Shown here: positions 44,863 to 57,229 of the stretch, piece by piece
Layout: every line of letters begins with the position of its first letter
How positions within the stretch are numbered: the first letter of the stretch is position 1
The notes under the pieces: generated by a model
What the model saw: the letters and a program-made list of their open reading frames with translations, nothing else
What the model was told of the DNA's origin: nothing
The model's database searches: none
Made by a program: the position numbers and the translations under genes
Assembly: GCA_023627715.1 (NCBI GenBank)
Contig: JAMAHW010000001.1
Location: 868,001 to 932,000, forward strand
Source: Periconia sp. R9002
Lineage: Eukaryota > Ascomycota > Dothideomycetes > Pleosporales > Periconiaceae
DNA length: 64,000 nt
Direction: 5' to 3'

Positions 44863-45956
44863 GTTGATTCGAGTTAGATGATTAGTTGTTTGCAAAACCG
44901 AAGGATGAGCTACTTAGCGGGTTTCTTTATGTAGTTATGCGCTGGCAACGATGTAGTTTTGGAATTGATTGCCGAATTCGGCCTATCTCCCGTGACGCCC
45001 CTCAAATGGAGACCGATAACAACCGAGCGATTGATAGGGCCGGTACTACCTACTACTCGACGGCTAATTTTGGTTCGAGGCAAGACTTTGCGAGCATATG
45101 AATCTCTATATCTAAGTTGGCACTCAACGTGGGACAGTGTGACCTTTCCCTCGTCTTACCCTGTAGAGCCATCCGAAAACTTCATGTTGCTAACATTTGA
45201 AGCTTGAGAACTGCATTGAATTCAGCTTTCCAACTATTTTGGATGATTCGACATTAGCTCCCCATAATGTCATGGATGGACATATCTACGCTTCTGTTTG
45301 TAATGCGGTTGACTGATACTGAGTAATGTCGCTAACCATATTCAGTTAGGACATCAATACATTCACATTCATCTCCATTAATCTGGTTGCCCTGGAGTCC
45401 AATCAACGTAGAATCAATTGAATCGACACTACATGAGCCAAAAAGAACTTTATGTATTCTGGCTCTATCAACCCATCATGTTCTTATATTGCTCAACATA
45501 AGATATATCCCTCTCCAATTTAGTAATCTGAAGACATACATAGCTTGAAACCAAGGTGAGGTAAAAGAAAATAAAAGGTTACTTGGAAAACAATCGATAT
45601 GTCTGGGTTTGATTAAAACAAACATGGGTGTATCAATCACCATCGTCACCGTTTGTGTGACCAAAAATCTGGGTTTGTTCTCTTCAAAATTGAAACTCAC
45701 CTATTCCATTCCTGAGATCACCTGGCAATAAAGTGGGCTAGCAACTCTTTCAATCCAACACGGTATACGGCCGGTTCATCCATGTTTCAGTCTTTTGAAA
45801 AAACCCAATTTTTTGCAGACGTCTTCGATCAAGATGGAACTATACGAATCATATCGCCATGGACTTTCCAAAATAGAAAAATCTCAGAAATTGTTGGCAT
45901 GACCTCGTTGTAAGTATTAACATAGCAGTATCTATGTCACTAAGAACAGACAAACA
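44863..45956. other. Intergenic region (1.1 kb)
   Basis: AT-rich. It contains the amidotransferase promoter and the 3' flank of the PEP-mutase-like gene. No gene, RNA or repeat recognised. Confidence 0.55.
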
Positions 45957-47032
45957 TTAAGCATCTTCCAGATACGCCTTACCCCCAGCTTTCCGATCAA
46001 ACTCCATACTCTCCCTCAACCCACACACCTCAAACAACTCCCTCGGACTCCACCTCTTCCCGTCCCCCTCCGGACTCTCCACCTTCCCTCCATCAAAAAG
46101 CTGCCTCACCGCTTTCCTCACAGCGGGATACACGACCTCAAGCGCCAACGTCGGATAAATCGCAATCCGATACCCAATCTCTCTTGCTTCCTGCACCGTA
46201 AAGTCGGGCGAGAACCCACCGGGTACACTATTGAAAAGACAAGGCGTCGGAGCGAGATCCTTGACGAACCTCTCCGCGTCCTCCCTTGACCCTACGCCCT
46301 CCAGAAACGCCGCATCAGCACCCGCCTTAACCGCCAACTTCAACCGCGCAATCGCATCCTCATACCCAAGCCCCTGCAGCGCATCCGTCCGCGCGATGAT
46401 CACGATATCGCCGCCAGACTGCTCGCGCGCCAGCGCCGCGGCGCGAATCCGGCTCGCGAACTCGTCGGGGTCAACGACCTGCTTTCCATGGAGGTGCCCG
46501 CACCGCTTGGACAGAACCTGGTCTTCGAGATGCAGGCCGGCGACGCCCGCGCGGATGTACGACGTCACGGTGCGGTTCACCATCAGCGAGCCTCCGTAGC
46601 CGGTATCTGCGTCTGCGATGACGGGCGTGGACGGCGAGATGGAGCTGATCATTGCGGCGTTTGTGTGCATGTCGTTGAGTGTGCCGACGCCCATGTCGGC
46701 CATTCCTAGACGTGACATTGTTGTTCCAGCGCCGGTCTGTGACGAAGCATCAAGGTCAGCATTTTCTCCAATAAGTTTGCTTGTGATTGGTAGCGGAGTG
46801 GAATGAGATAGGTAAGTCACAATCAATCGGCGTTGGACAAAGCAACATCAATCGGGCAAAAGTGGCGAAAAAAACGCACCATGTACAAGCACTCTGCCCC
46901 TTCCTGCAACGCAATCCTCGCCAGAAACCCATCGTACACTCCAGGACACACAATAAGTTTGTTCGGATCCGCCAGGAAACTTCGCAGTTTCTGCACGGCC
47001 GTCAGGCGCTTCTCGCCGTTTTGAGATGCCAT
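45957..47032 (-). CDS. Isocitrate lyase/PEP mutase family enzyme
   Basis: Exons 47032-46880 and 46736-45957 around a relatively long 143-nt intron (GTGCGT...CACAG); 310 aa. The TIM-barrel motifs are visible: IVCPGVYDGFLARIA, CLYM|TGAGTTMSRLG across the intron, the metal-binding VIADADTGYGG, and the catalytic loop KRCGHLHGKQVV with its cysteine. VIIARTDALQGLGYEDAI follows. The cysteine in the KRCGH loop is typical of lyases (methylisocitrate/isocitrate lyase, oxaloacetate hydrolase, dimethylmalate lyase) rather than PEP mutase. At 310 residues it is much shorter than true isocitrate lyase. Oxaloacetate hydrolase or a related C-C lyase is most plausible. Confidence 0.9.
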
Positions 47033-48477
47033 GGTATTGATATCTTCGTTGTTGACGCTCGCAGGATAGATAGATGACCTTCCCCTTTGGTACCTTCAAC
47101 TTCTCCTGTGATCAATGATATATCTCTTTTCTCTCACCAGCACGCCAGGAAACCAGTAATCTCCTGCTGCTACACTTTCCAGCAAAAAAAACCCGATCCT
47201 CAAATCAACAATTCAGAAAATTCCAAACCGAACAAGAGTGAAGAAGTAAGTGGTAAGCAAAAAAAACCACCCAAACAACCATCCATGTGCGTGCGTGCGT
47301 GCAGTAATCACTATGTATACATAAAACCAAACACCCCCTCCCCTCCCCCAAACCAAAAATCGGCAACCTGCATCAGCACACATCAACACAGCCTCTATGT
47401 ATCTAAGAAAGTTCCACGTCTTTTTTTCATTTTCCCCATCATTTTTCCTAATCGGTCCTCACGCAATGAGAAAACAAAAACGTAAATGTCATTCAAAATT
47501 CCCCATCCGGCGTCATCTCCGCAACCAAACCCCTCTTATGACGCGCTAAACTTGAATCGTACGGTGACTACGACAGCGAGCGTTGAGAGAGGAGGAGGAA
47601 GGAAAAAGGCAACCGTCATACATACCTCGGGACAATTCTTCTCCCTGCAACCAATCATATGGTGGGTTTGTTCAGAGATAAGAAAGGAAATGGTCGCGAG
47701 TGGGCGTGGTGGGGGGAAGAGTTCGGCTTCGGTACCGAGGATCGTTCGTTCGTAGCTTGATGCCATCGAAGATCGACGGCCGGCATATTTTTTCCGGGGA
47801 TGTCTGAAGGGAAGAATTTGGAACATCTCACATCTCTCTCAAGACCAGACGATAATAAAAACAACCTTTTTCTCTCTTTTTTAAATCGATCGATGGAGGT
47901 TTTGAACTAGACTCAAGGCTGGACTGGCTCAAACACCCGTAGAGGTCAGTCATCATCCAATCCCCCAAACTTCTACACACAAAATATCTACAGACAACAA
48001 AACACCATTACAATCCCCATCCCATCCCCTCCTCTTCCTCCCTCCTTCCCACTTCAAACAAAACCAAACCAGGACGATCAACACCGTCCGCTGAACCCAA
48101 TGCATTTACACACAAATCAATCCCTCCCCCTTCCCCACCACCAACCTACACACTTCTCTAACCCCCTCTACCGTACTTCCCCCGCACAAACACAACCCAA
48201 ACCCCCTCACATCATCGCTGAAGCGCACGCGTCTCGCCGATATCCGCCGACACACATGCATGTATGCGTCTCATTTCGTACCTAAAGTTGTTCGCCGATA
48301 TGTGTCCGATATTGCTGATTGCTTAACGTTACTCTACATCATACAGCTACCCTTTTTCGTCCTGCGTGCGTCGATTACGTTGCATTAGATAGATGGATGT
48401 AGGTACGGTAGGTGATCGTGATTGTGGTTGGATGAGTGGATGTACGACGCCGATGCTTCGCCGACGTTCCCTCATTT

Positions 48478-48491
48478 GGTACGTACGTACC
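48478..48491. repeat. 14-bp perfect palindrome GGTACGTACGTACC
   Basis: Self-complementary 14-mer inside a run of TACGTA/TACCTA motifs. It fits the wider abundance of GTACGTA-type sequence between genes in this window. Confidence 0.75.
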
Positions 48492-48730
48492 TACATACCT
48501 GCGGATAGAGTAATCAAACCGAATCGACGACGTATTTTGCGGAAATAACTCTCTCTGTGTGTGAGAGATTCGGGGATAGATTCTTTTTCAAGAGGGAGTG
48601 GATTTATACGCATCTCGCTCGCGGAAGGGGGGGAAGATCCGAGTCTACATATGTAACAGATATTGATGTTTTTATAGTTGGGAAAGGCAGCAAAAGCAAG
48701 TCCAGTGCGTCAAGTAACATTTCAGCCCAA

Positions 48731-48735
<5 letters not shown>

Positions 48736-48782
<47 letters not shown>
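48736..48782. repeat. (CA)n microsatellite, about 23 units
   Basis: Uninterrupted CA dinucleotides from just after AGAAA to CATAACG. Probably length-polymorphic. Confidence 0.95.
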
Positions 48783-48784
<2 letters not shown>

Positions 48785-49525
48785 ACGTAGGTATATACAG
48801 TAATACAGGATAATATGGGTAACCCCATCCCTACATACATATATTCATACGTAGATCCATTTCGTCCCACCCCACATCCAGCACCTAAACAACTCAAGAC
48901 ACTTCCCTTCTAGATGCTCCTCTAATGCATGCACATAACTCAACATGTACATCTACCCATGTACGAAACGCACAGTTCAGCTCACTTCGTCTCATCTCCG
49001 CATCCTTGCCTTGCTTCCCCGTCTCCCCCGTCTCGGCGGCGACCTCACCGATGCTCGCCGAATGCCCGATGGGGGATTTCGCAGGTCGGAGAAAAAAAAA
49101 ACCACAGGGTCGGTATGGTTAGGAGTACCTCGGCGGATATGATATATATAACCATCTCCCCCTTGTGCTCACTCTTTCTGAATGTGTGTTTCTTTACTCT
49201 CGTGGACGGATAAACACGCCATACTCACACCCCCAAACAGGATGGATTTTTATGACTCGATGACGCTCCTATCTCTATCTCTCGTCTCGGACCTCGACAG
49301 CAAACCCCGTTGCCATGCTGTGTGCGCGCACCTGAACATTATCGACAGCAAACAGAAGACGGGATGGCGCGACCACTGGCGAACGTGCGGGGCGTTTGTT
49401 CATGTCCGATGAAACCTGGAGAGCGTCTATGAGTCCTTTCTTCGCTGGAAAATAAATCGTGTGAAGCGATTTGGGGTCCGTTGATACACTTCGTGTACAA
49501 CACTCTTTCTCCCAAGTTTTCTCCC

Positions 49526-52012
49526 TCACCCAAACTGATAACCCCCACTATCCGCAATCCCCTGCATAGGTTGTTGTTGCGCCCAATCGTTCGTGAAATC
49601 GAAGCTCGCAGCCCAATCGTAATCCGGGAACTGGTCGAGCATGGGCGGCACGCTGTACTCGGAGCCTTCCCAGCCGTCGAAGCTTACGGGTGCCGCGGGA
49701 GGCGCAGTCGTTGGCGGGATGTGGCCCATGAAGGCGGGGTTGGGGTCGAATTTTGGAGGGAGCGAAGCCGGGGTTGTAGGGGTAAGGGAGGGAGGGTTGG
49801 AGGTTTGTTGGTGTTGTTGCTGGAGAATTTGTTGCTGTTGTTGGAGGAGTTGAGGTGGTGGCGGTTGCAGCTGCAACTGCTGTTGTGTTGGCTGCTGTTG
49901 CAACTGCTGTTCGTTTTGCGGCTGCTGTTGAGAGGATTGGTTCTGCTTGGATTCTTTCTGATAATCTAAAGGTAGGTAGGTTAGCATGTTGGACATCTGC
50001 AACCTCACTTATGTGGAGAAAGTCTCAGAACCTACCAGGTGTAGTCGATTGTGTCTGAGCAGTACTTGTCGCCGCTACATCCTCTTTATCGTACGGGTTA
50101 CTCATGTGTCCGAACTCCTCCCGCCAGTACCAAAACATATCGAAGCTCAAGCTCATACTCAATCTTGTGCGCAGCCTCAATCCCAAACTCTCAACGGCGC
50201 CACCTCTTCGTCTGAACACTCTAGTACTCCCCCAAAGATTTGCCATGATATTGGTGCATCGCGAAGCCAAATCATTGTTCTGCATACTAGTAGCCTTTGT
50301 GAATTGGATAGCATGCGAAAAGGCGGTTTCACCAGCACTGAGATCTAGGTGACTTGCAAGTGGAGATCGGTAGAGTTTGAGAATAATGAAACCTGCGAGG
50401 GCGACGGTTCGGTCGATGAAAGACTGAGAGATGAATGCGTGAGATGTTTGCTGGACCATGATATTCGCAGCCTGCAAAGTGGATACACATAGATAATAGA
50501 GTCGACTAAGCGCTTCCGCGTCCGGACCGGGATGGGTAGGGTGTGCGAAGAAATGGAAGGCTAGGACATGTATTCGAACGCAGTTAAGGAAAAAAGTATC
50601 TAATGAATTAGTGACCACGTAAATTAAACAGGCGGGGATAATTTACCTAGATCGGTAGGGGATGTTGGTGCCAGGAGGAGTAATTGAGAGTCAAAGACAC
50701 CAATCAACGAGCGTAATATACCGACGTTACATTTGACGGATTTCAAGTCCGTCCGCGCCATGGCTGCCATAGCCTTGTGGAGGATTACATGCAGCTTATG
50801 ATGAAACTGCAGACCCCCAGGTAGATGCGCCAGCGTGTCTTCTCGCTCCTTCTCGTCACCATCAAAAAATGTATCTGCAATGACGAGAGGCGGGATGCCT
50901 TCTGCGCAGCTCGTTCGTATTGAGACTATCACGCAATACATCCATATCTTGGCCCGGAATATCTTCTGCTCCTGGTCCTTCTTCAGCGGCATTCGAGCGA
51001 AATCCTGGCCAACGCCGTCAACATGTAGGCCAATCTGGGTGGCCAAGTGTACGGCTGCTCCGCAAAGCATGTGAGTCATGTCCTTGTACATGGAATTGGT
51101 TGGTAGACGCCATGTGCATAGTATTAGAAGGCCTTGAATGACTGGAATCGGAGTAGCTCGGAGGGCCATGGACGAGAAGGCGAGGGGAGTGATGAGCTGA
51201 CTGATTCTGTCCAATATACTGGGGTCTTCGTGATACTGTCTCGATCCTGTGACGATGATGGCCCAAAATAGGAAAGGGGAAAGGTCGTAGTACTCATTGG
51301 GACTCTGGGGAGACATGGAAGAATCCAGGATAGGAAGTAACGGATGGTATTGTGAAAAGAAGCTGGAAGGATGTTAGTGGATGGAGTCCTGCGTGAAATC
51401 AAACAAAAGCGGAGGCTTACAGGGCGAAGCAATCATCGATGCGCTTAGCATCGACTACATAACCGTCCAGAGTGCGACTCAACGTCTGCCCTTGGCTCCC
51501 TTTCCTCGACTCAGCGCCTCCAGCACTCCCGCCATTGACGCTCCCTGTGCCTCCAAAAGCTGGACTCAAACTCGCTTCTGTGACGTCGCCCGAGGGTGGA
51601 TTCGAAAAGGTGCCGGCGCTGGGACTGTGAAAAGTAGAGTTGGTACCGTCAGGGTTGGAAGCGGGAGCCTGTCGCATATTCCACCTCAACTGGGACGTAT
51701 TAGCGCGCGCGAAATGGAATTGATCAGGATGAACATGCCTCTTCCAGCTCACGACGCATTTCGGCCTTGGTCTGTCGAAGGTTGCGCGTGGACGTGGGCA
51801 ATATGCGGCATTCGAGGCCCATCCTTTTGCACCGGTTGCAGGGGTCGTGGGGAGTCTTGTGTTGTTCGACATCGCAACGGATCTGCTCACACATATCAAC
51901 ATCAACGGAGAGTTTGGAGGGATGGTTCGTTTGTGGCGCAAGGCCATGAAGTCTAAAGACTAACCTTTTGCTGTCTGCATTCGACGCACGCTTTTCGCCT
52001 GGGTGTCGTCAT
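49526..52012 (-). CDS. Zn2Cys6 transcription factor with Gln-rich C-terminus and a GC-AG intron
   Basis: Exons 52012-51965, 51882-51739, 51689-51421, 51362-50647, 50599-50036 and 49965-49526; 726 aa. Cysteines 9, 12, 19, 31, 34 and 41 give CX2CX6CX11CX2CX6C, the zinc cluster; intron 1 interrupts it after residue 16. A coiled-coil-like linker follows (AEMRRELEE|LRWNMRQ). The second intron (51738-51690) starts GC, not GT: it is the only join I found that removes the in-frame stop and continues the protein. The middle has fungal-specific regulator helices (FFSQYHPLLPILD, LLILCTWRLPTNSMYKDMTH, VHLATQIGLHVDG). The tail, about residues 585-640, is a Gln/Pro-rich activation-type region, ending in an acidic-aromatic stretch. 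Targets unknown; War1-like architecture. Confidence 0.88.
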
Positions 52013-53132
52013 GGCTTCCTGCATCACAATCGCACACTATTTGGTTGATGGCATTCAATCGCTGGCGCGCCCTTTTCGGGAAGCGACTTTCCCGCAGCTC
52101 CACGCGGGCAACGACTATGGATTGATAGCAACAGGAAGGGAGCAGCAGGAGAGACGGTGACAGCAGTGACAGCAGCGACAGCAAGTAGAGAGAAGCAAAG
52201 AGGTATCGTGGGGCAATTTGGAAGAAAATGGAAGCAACGAAGTCGAGCTACCCTGTCTAAACCCAGACGGTGCTAACTCACTCTTTTGACCATTTACCTC
52301 ATCGCTCGGTCGTGGGCCGGTGTTTGACGGATGAAGGGCGGGGAAGGGCAGCGCCAAAAGGGCCGAAAGGAAATGCGAAAATGACACGGGGCGGCCAGGT
52401 GGTAGGGAGCAGGGTCAAAGGCGGCTTTTTTCTTTGGTGGTGCGTTGGTGAAGAATCTTTTCGTCGTTGAGAAATAATTGCCAGGACGAAGGGAGGAAGA
52501 CGTTGTGGATCGTTCTCACTGGTGCTGCATGCCATCCCAGCATCCGATCACTGCCCATGGCTCAGCTAAGCCTGTCTCGGCCTAATCCATACGCTGGTTA
52601 CTTGACGACATCCGTGCAAAATCTCCACTCGACGCGCCGTCAAAGTGAGGCAATTCAGTCGCCAGCAGTGCCAGCCATGAGGTTGAGCCACCTCCAAGCA
52701 CTAAGCTCTAGTCTCCTGCCACGAGCCACCCCTCGTACGAACAAGTCGCTGACAAAGTATTGGATCATCCACCACGGCAATTTCACTTTTGCATTCTGCT
52801 TTGTGCATCTCCTTCTTCTATTCATCTAGTCATCTTGGCCTCGGGAGCTATCTATCCAGCTACCGGCACCACCTACCAACCATCTTCTTCCTCCATCTAA
52901 ATACATCAATCATCTACCAACGCAAACGCAAAAAGCTAGCTTCTAGGGATATCATAATATCAGCGTCGTCTGGTGTGCATAGGGTACATGGGCCAGCATG
53001 ACACATGGCCAATCATCCTCTCTCTCCAACCAATTCAAAAGCGTCGACCAAGCAAACATGAATCGTCATTAAAAAGAAAAGAAAATATAAACAAGGAAAT
53101 CATGGCCGTCCTCATTTAGCAGCCTCTTGGCT
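52013..53132. other. Intergenic region (1.1 kb)
   Basis: Promoter of the zinc-cluster gene and 3' flank of the NAD kinase gene. A short frame at 52467-52829 has no family or compositional support and was not called. Nothing else recognised. Confidence 0.55.
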
Positions 53133-55106
53133 TCACAAAAAGGGGAGGACCACTCCTTTGCGCGCAGGACTGCTCCTGCCGCCAGTAGTAGAACCTTCGG
53201 GTGAGTAGCCCGAATCGCGGTCAGCATCGTCATTGTCAAAGTCAATGTCGAAGCCAGCATCTTGCTCGCCCTCATCGCCCTCTGCTTCATCGCCGTCCCA
53301 TGCTTTCTGTGCTGCACCACGGTTGTTCCAGCGCAATGTCCGCGAGATGGAGTCAAACCATTCGGTAGGACGCGAAAGCACCGTGGGGAAGGGGTATTGG
53401 GATGCAGCGATAGTTACGTGGTCACCTTGGCGGAGCTCGACACGACCCTTTCCATCAAATGCACAGTAGGCTGTGGCCCGCGAGTTGCGTGGCACGGCCA
53501 CACGTAGCAGCATGCTATCGTTCAACAACATGGGCCTGAAGCTGAGCGTGTGCGGGCAGATGGGGGTGAGAGAAATGGCTGGGATATCTGGGTGCACCAA
53601 CGATCCACCAGCAGACAAGGAGTAGGCGGTGGAGCCAGTTGGTGTCGAGAAGATGCAGCCATCAGCTTGCACGATGGTGAGAAGGTTATTGTCACCGTAC
53701 AACTCGAGCTGGGAAACATAGGGCGATGGGCCGCGGTCAATGACAAGCTCGTTGAGAACCTCAAACTGCTCGGCTTCGATGTGCTGTGGCGCTCCGTTGG
53801 CCGCGTGCTTCTGATAACGGTAGACCGTGCAAGTGAAGCGCATACGGAGATTGACCCGCATGCCTGTGTCGTCCATGATCTTGCTCAACGCTGGCCGGTA
53901 CTCGTCAAACTGGAAATTGGTGAGGAAACCAAGACTACCAAGTGAGAAAGACAAGATAGGGGGTACAATGCGCTGGAAAAGCCACGAGGTGAAAAGGACG
54001 GTGCCATCACCACCGAGGGTGAGGACGAGATCGAACTTTTCAGGAGATTCCCAGCACAGATCTGGAGTCCAAAAGCGAAGCATGCTCTCGTAACGCGGAT
54101 CTTTGGCCAAAAGCGAAGGCATGTCAAATCGCTTCGACTTGCGAAGCTTGTGGTCTACGTAAACATTGACACCGACATCAGATCCGTTACGAGGAGTAGT
54201 AATCAACCACTCAGCCAACTCCCGTGTAAGATAGACAAGGCTGTTGTCTCGGGCCTTGGTGACGATCATGATGTTGCGGACCGTCATCTTTATAGGTCGG
54301 CGCTGGAGTTGCTTGGAGACTTCGCGCACACTGGTCGCCGTCTGCATGAGGCGCGAGTGCGAGATGGTCTCATCGTCGGCAATCTCGTCGAGGACTCTTT
54401 CCAGGTTGACAGCCTTGTCGAACTTCTTGTGGAAGAAACAAGGGGAGGCCAGCGCAGCCATCTTGCCGGCGGATAGGTCGGCAGTGTTCAAATCCAAATC
54501 GGCCAAGGCCTGTGCAAGGCCGCGGTGAGGAACCACTTCAGATGAGTGGGTTTTGGGAGCTTCTTCCGTGGTACCGGCCATGAGTAGCGAATCCATGGAA
54601 GCGGGATCGGTGATGGGTCGCACGGGTGGACGTGACTGTAAGGCCTTGAGGATGGTTTGGCGGGGGATGGAGTCAATCGAGTAGGCGTTCTTGCGGTGTT
54701 TGCGATGCTCACGGTGCTCGCGGAACGACTTGGTTGGGAGCGCGGCGAGATTCTCAATAGAAGGTGCAGTGCTTATCGGGTCCTGGGGCTCGGTCCGGCT
54801 GGACTCGTCTGCCGGGTCGGTGACGTTGGTGGGGTCCTGAGGCTGGGGCGGAATAGGTGCGGGCGCAATGCCGCTGGAAGCAGAGTCTGTTAAAGACTGT
54901 GCATCCTTTTGCTGTGCGAAGGGGCGTTGGTGGACATGGAGAGTGGGCTGGGGAGAGTTGGAGGCCAGAGAAGGGGGGGCGGCGGTGGTGTTTAATGCTT
55001 GTTCTAACGGGACGGAATTAAGAACGGAGAAAGTCTGACGCTGTGGGGACAGCAACGGATGAATCCTCGTCGGAGAAAACGGCTCCGCATGGGTTGGCGT
55101 CGACAT
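53133..55106 (-). CDS. UTR1: NAD kinase (Utr1 type)
   Basis: Single exon, 657 aa from the ATG at 55106. The first ~210 residues are Ser/Pro/Thr-rich and probably disordered, as in fungal Utr1 homologues. The kinase core contains DLVLTLGGDGTVLFTSWLFQ (GGDG motif), LGSLGFLTNF, the NE/D segment in FEVLNELVIDRGPSPYVSQL, and ADGCIFSTPTGSTAYSLSAG (conserved glycine-rich motif). The tail is acidic (DEAEGDEGEQDAGFDIDFDN) and Ser-rich. It phosphorylates NAD to NADP in the cytosol; no mitochondrial presequence is visible, which argues for Utr1 rather than Pos5. Confidence 0.95.
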   Translation of the reverse strand: MSTPTHAEPFSPTRIHPLLSPQRQTFSVLNSVPLEQALNTTAAPPSLASNSPQPTLHVHQRPFAQQKDAQSLTDSASSGIAPAPIPPQPQDPTNVTDPADESSRTEPQDPISTAPSIENLAALPTKSFREHREHRKHRKNAYSIDSIPRQTILKALQSRPPVRPITDPASMDSLLMAGTTEEAPKTHSSEVVPHRGLAQALADLDLNTADLSAGKMAALASPCFFHKKFDKAVNLERVLDEIADDETISHSRLMQTATSVREVSKQLQRRPIKMTVRNIMIVTKARDNSLVYLTRELAEWLITTPRNGSDVGVNVYVDHKLRKSKRFDMPSLLAKDPRYESMLRFWTPDLCWESPEKFDLVLTLGGDGTVLFTSWLFQRIVPPILSFSLGSLGFLTNFQFDEYRPALSKIMDDTGMRVNLRMRFTCTVYRYQKHAANGAPQHIEAEQFEVLNELVIDRGPSPYVSQLELYGDNNLLTIVQADGCIFSTPTGSTAYSLSAGGSLVHPDIPAISLTPICPHTLSFRPMLLNDSMLLRVAVPRNSRATAYCAFDGKGRVELRQGDHVTIAASQYPFPTVLSRPTEWFDSISRTLRWNNRGAAQKAWDGDEAEGDEGEQDAGFDIDFDNDDADRDSGYSPEGSTTGGRSSPARKGVVLPFL

Positions 55107-57229
55107 GGTGTAGAGGAGGTGGACGAGAGTTTGCGGCTTTATTATTGTTGTCGCCAAACCGGATTATGATTGCGTCGTCGTAGAGAAAATGCCGCGGGTG
55201 TGTCGGGAACGTCGTGAAACGTGGATATTACGAACGAGGTTGGGAAGGTGTTGGAAGGACGGCGTTGACGGTCAAGTGCCAATGCCAGTAATAATAATAT
55301 GTACAGTGAAGGGTCAAACGTAGCCAGACGTTGGTGAAGAAGGAGAGGATTAAGATGCACCGGGCAAATGATGATGTTGAGAGGGAAAAGAGAGGTTGTC
55401 GTAGGACGGTGGTGGTTACTGCATATGTATGTAGATGGATGGAATCTTAGATGGAGGCGGGCGAGTGTGGGGTGTGCGCTGGCGCGTGTGTGGGGTGCGT
55501 GGCGTGCGTGGTACGGCAACACCAACGACGAGGATTGAATTTGTCGAAAAGAATGAAGAGCCCTGCTCGTATTGGTGATGGCGGCAACGACGGGAGTGAC
55601 GAAAGAAAAAGCAGGACAATGTCTCGCTCTGTTCTGTCAAAGAAAAGGCAAAGGTGATGGACACGACCTACGGCCGAACCGCAGAGGAGTGGAAGACGGA
55701 AAAGGAAAAAAAAAATGGAAAAAAGGAACAACAAAGGGAGGACAAATTGAAAGGCAAAAGTTGAGTCGGGCTGCTCAGGCGGAGACTAGCACGATGCAGC
55801 TCTACCTATATTCATTTTTGACAGCTCCACGACTCCATGAATCCGTGCTGTACGCAGTAGTCTACGCAGTGTTGGGACCCTGGCCAGCCTCAAACAACGT
55901 ATCGAAACTCCGTGCCCACCCGCCAGCCACGACGGTTTGACACCTCAAGTGTATCACCCTCATGGGCCTTGCCTATTCCAAGTGTATCGCGAGCAGGTCA
56001 AGCTTCGGTTAAGCTTCGATGAGCGCCCTCCATCGCGTGCCGTCCCTCCCGTTTCCTCTTTACAACCAACCATGATGATGTTGTGTTGTTGCACGCCCCC
56101 AAAGGTTGCATCCACCGCCATGTGCCAGCTAGGTACCACCGAGATGCACGTACATGTATGTCAGTGTTGTACGTTTGAGTCCGCTGACTCATTTTTTTGA
56201 TGCCGATAGGGCAAATGCGGTGTTAGACATTGTACTACAGTATATCATGTAAGAAAAGCATTTAGCGCCCATGATGTTGTCTTGACAGTCCAACGGTGCA
56301 CCCAGATCCCAGATCGAGGGTTCAGACAGCGAACCATCAACAACACAGACGCGCGCACTCACAGCTCGGGACAAAACGGAACTGCATTTGCAGCACCAGT
56401 ATCATGGCTGCAAATCATCTGGACGCAGAGACTCCCCCAGAGGCGAAACGGGGCTAGGGTGGGCCCTGCCTGTCAGAGACTGTCTCGTCCTCCTTGGGCT
56501 TTGTACCAAAGTACTCTCTGCCCCCATGCCCAAACAACTGCGTCGTCCTGCAACAGACCTCCTTTTTGCAACCCAGCCTCTCATCTTTCATGGCTGCCCC
56601 GACCAGTGGGGAGCGTGGCACGGCACTTGAGAGGTTTTCCCGCGTCAGCCAGTCGGCCCTGTGCAAATCATACACATTGAGCATTTGAAACTCGCTTTTC
56701 CCATTGTTACCACGGCAGATGCTACCAACGTGTCAATGGTTGCGCCACAACGTATGTTTGTTCTTGATGCCTAGATTCTAGCCCCAGGCACCTAAGCGTC
56801 TCGGCGGTCCCTGGATGGCGAAATTGTGCCTGCATTTGGGTATGCAGAATCCATAATTATAGAAGATTGTCGTGGTGGTGTTGGATGTTGTTCCACTAGA
56901 CTGCATGTGCATTCGCAACACACACAGCACGTGGAACGCTAGCCCTCATTCGACAGGATCCTGCTGTAAGCGGACGAGATAAGTGCTTATTGGCCGCATT
57001 GGAAAATTACAGCGGAACTTATACATCTCCTGTAATTTACAGCATCACGTCGTCGGTCAAGTCGGGGATGCTCTTGCAGTGATACTCATTGGTCAGGAAC
57101 CAAAAGACATGGAAGAAGGGTAAGACGGTACGAGATGCGAGATGATGAGAAGCGGTATTTATAGGACAAGATGATCCCCAAGAGACAGAGCAAGCATACT
57201 CGTTCACACCACTCATTCACGACTGCAAA
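55107..57229. other. Divergent intergenic region (2.1 kb)
   Basis: Lies between the NAD kinase and methyltransferase start codons. The part next to NAD kinase is pyrimidine-rich on the coding strand (probable 5' UTR). No tRNA, repeat family or supported ORF seen. Confidence 0.55.

Larger units (their letters stand above)
47033..49525. other. Gene-free region (2.5 kb) with microsatellite and palindrome
   Basis: Promoter of the PEP-mutase-like gene, then CA-rich and TACCTA/TACGTA-rich sequence and the 3' flank of the zinc-cluster gene. Holds the (CA) repeat and the 14-bp palindrome listed separately. ORFs here are low-complexity and unsupported. Confidence 0.6.

Noticed and set aside
47087..47485. 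132-codon plus-strand frame
   Set aside because: Lys/Pro/Ser-rich low-complexity translation from CA-rich DNA; no family signal.
52467..52829. 120-codon plus-strand frame upstream of the zinc-cluster gene
   Set aside because: No domain, biased composition, and it overlaps the region that must serve as promoter; not supported.
55137..55157. Upstream in-frame extension of NAD kinase beyond the ATG at 55106
   Set aside because: The extension begins at a TTG codon, not ATG, and is in the pyrimidine-rich leader.
56282..56680. 132-codon plus-strand frame in the NAD kinase-methyltransferase spacer
   Set aside because: Overlaps several other equally poor frames on both strands; no domain or start context.
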